Source: Spirodela intermedia
Lineage: Eukaryota; Streptophyta; Magnoliopsida; Alismatales; Araceae
Reading direction: 5' to 3'
NCBI GenBank assembly: GCA_902729315.2
Contig: LR746272.1
Span: 2,762,035 to 2,826,034 of the forward strand
Length of the DNA: 64,000 nucleotides
Position 1 is the stretch's first letter. The number at the start of each line of letters is the position of its first letter. Shown piece by piece: positions 62,101 to 64,000 of the stretch. The notes under the pieces were generated by a model. It ran no database searches. It was not told the DNA's origin and saw only the letters and a program-made list of their open reading frames with translations. A program made the position numbers and the translations under genes.

Positions 62101-62353
62101 GGAGCTGGACGGCTGGGCGAAGAAGCGGAGCGAGCAGGTGAAGGTGTGGTACGTGGTGAACGAGGCTAAGGATCCCGGCTGGACCTACAGCGTCGGGTTC
62201 GTCACCGAGGAGATCCTCCGGCAGCGGGTGCCGGCGGCGGCGGAAGACGTGCTGGCGCTGGCCTGCGGCCCGCCACCGATGCTGCAGTTCGCCGTGGCAC
62301 CCATCCTCGAGAAGATGGGCTACGACGTCAAGAACGCCCTGCTCCAGTTCTGA
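59193..62353 (+). CDS. NIA: NADH-dependent nitrate reductase 2, four exons, 905 aa, intact
   Basis: Paralogue of the gene at 26,437 with the same role in nitrate assimilation. Exons: 59193-60222, 60314-60454, 60732-60964, 61040-62353; introns of 91, 277 and 75 bp are all GT-AG and sit at identical codon phases. There is one extra residue in the Mo domain (GVMRRPP instead of GVMRPP). Conserved residues: Cys179 (Mo ligand, again in ACCGNRR), eight His at the N-terminus, hinge QKSVSSP (Ser527; the residue before the Lys is Gln, not Lys), haem ligands His570 and His593, RAYTP at 700, GGTGITP at about 782, CGPPPM at 877. Exon 4 differs from gene 1 at few positions. The core promoter differs: the TATA position reads CCCATAAAT. 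Confidence 0.96.
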
Positions 62354-64000
62354 AGCCAGCCCCTCCCTTCTATGATGGACTGTCGACTCTTTCCATTCCG
62401 CCATTTTTTCTCCTCTTCCTTCCTGCTCTCTCGGTCCTGTGGCCGGTGGTCTATCTGTATATAGTCTACTACTCTGTAGAGGGCGAGATCCTTTCTTCAG
62501 AACCTGCTTCTAGCTAACACCTGGATCTCTGGGGGATGGCCATGGTCGTCGTCTCCAAGTTTACCGGTACACGCCATGGCCTTGATTTGTAGCGCTTGCG
62601 ACAATGGAGGACTTCATCAAAGTTATAGTCCCTTTACAAAGAGTTTGAAAATACCTTACCTTCTTTCCTTCGACCACATTTGCTCACATGAGGGAGAGAA
62701 AGGGGGATAAATAAAGTGAGAGTGAGTGTGATTGTTGTGACTTAATCATCGTATAATAAATCACATAAATGTAAAATTTATAAAAGTAGAAAATACTATT
62801 TTTTAGATATTTAGAAAATTGTATAAATAAATATATCAATTCTAAATTGATAAAAAGCTTCAAAAATAATAAGAAATTCTCATGGTTGATTTGGGATGTG
62901 AGATAATATCCAGTGAAATTTCAGATTTTTTCTCAAAATAAATATGATTTGTTTATGATTTTTAGACTAAATGATAATAAAAAATCTATTAAAAAAATTT
63001 TAAAAACATAAATTTCAACTACTCATGTCAGATTATGTTGGCATCATGAAGAATGATGATTTGAACAAAAACAAAGTTCCATATGACAATTATTGTGTAA
63101 ATGATTAAAAATAATTTAATCGATAAAAGTGTGATGTATAAATGCTAAATGAATTGTATTTGATTAAAGAAAGGTTTCAAATTTTCAAATCACTCAAAAC
63201 ATTAAAATTTTCAAGATTCATCAAGCTTAAAAGAGGTAAAATAAAGTTTTGCCACTATGACAATGATCATTAGAATTTTGAGCATTGGAAAGGATTTTTG
63301 TGTAATGCTCATGAACTCAAAGGCTTTTCTTAGACATACATGATATAAGCAATCTTATCATCTCTTTGTAAAGTTCAATGAAGTGTCTCTAGCAATTCTC
63401 ACTTGATAAAATGAAAGTTTAACGATGACGGTTCTTCAATGGCTATCACTTGACAAAGATAAGTTAGAATCAAGGTGAGGTGCATTTTAGGGAACATCTT
63501 CCTCAAGTCAATGCATTGATAGGAGTCTCGTATTACATCTAGAGCATTCTGAAGTAGTGACTTATCTCTTTATAGACCACCCTATTATCGACTACATTAT
63601 AGTTGTCAATCAAACATAGATGATTTCCTCAAAGAATTTATGATTTTTATATTCAAAATATTATGTTAGTTGTCAATGATGATCTGCAAATATTGTTGAT
63701 AAAATTTTCATTGATGATCAAGTGATTATGGTGGCTTGATTATTGTTCGACATTCTATAAAAAAATTGTGAGTTAATATAAACAAAAAGTCATAAATTTG
63801 ACTTTAGTGGGATTCAAACCTTCGCAAGTCATTTAGCTTTGTGAGTCAAGGTTTATGAAAGACCAAAATGTCCTTGAAATAGTGAGTACATTACCAAAAT
63901 TTCTTCTAATACAATAAAAATATTTCTGATATTATTTCATCAACGTCAACCAAGTTTTAGTCCCACATCAATTTTATTTCAATGTTTGAGATGAAGATAA
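62354..64000. other. 3' UTR of nitrate reductase 2 and AT-rich spacer
   Basis: 62,354 to about 62,735 follows the downstream sequence of gene 1 (agccagcccctccc, gaacctgcttctagc, catttgctcacatgag). Beyond that it is AT-rich with no recognised gene. Confidence 0.7.

Noticed and set aside
63780-63860. A possible SINE: on the minus strand a B-box-like GGTTTGAATCC
   Set aside because: No convincing A box at the right spacing, no poly-A/T tail and no target duplication could be seen.
1-64000. tRNA, rRNA, CRISPR arrays, bacterial operons or integrated viral genomes
   Set aside because: I looked for cloverleaf-type or array structures and viral signatures and saw none; the sequence is typical plant nuclear DNA.

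Overview
This window is nuclear DNA of a flowering plant. Its genes are split by short GT-AG introns, it encodes a chloroplast-targeted GTPase and a cytosolic assimilatory nitrate reductase, and the space between genes is filled with decayed Ty1/copia, Ty3/gypsy and LINE retrotransposons. The strongly GC-rich nitrate reductase exons set in AT-rich surroundings suggest a monocot, but I cannot name the species.

Layout. (1) 216-18,814, minus strand: the 5' 12 exons of a chloroplast LepA/EF4 translation-factor gene, which runs off the left edge. Its third intron holds a complete but dead copia element (9,152-13,964) with LTRs and a perfect 5-bp target duplication. (2) 18.8-22.3 kb: the LepA upstream region and AT-rich spacer. 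(3) 22.3-30.1 kb: first copy of a segmental duplication, carrying a small unassigned minus-strand ORF, a promoter block and a complete nitrate reductase gene (26,437-29,597), followed by a 38-bp minisatellite. (4) 31-39.3 kb: spacer with a LINE ORF1 relic and a GC-rich fragment resembling the N-terminal part of separase. (5) 39.3-62.7 kb: second copy of the duplication. It is split by a 16.8-kb tower of nested retrotransposons (40,423-57,184) and ends in a second complete nitrate reductase gene (59,193-62,353). (6) 62.7-64 kb: AT-rich spacer.

Functionally, the window holds two intact nitrate reductase paralogues in tandem (904 and 905 aa, same four-exon structure). Both keep the Mo-cofactor, cytochrome b5, FAD and NADH motifs and a 14-3-3-type hinge site. 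Their coding exons are almost identical while flanks and promoters have diverged, which suggests gene conversion or strong constraint with possibly different regulation. I see no wholly new system. The most distinctive points are the diverging promoters, the native octahistidine tract, two probable GC-AG introns in LepA, and a gypsy element that has lost reverse transcriptase but kept protease and integrase.
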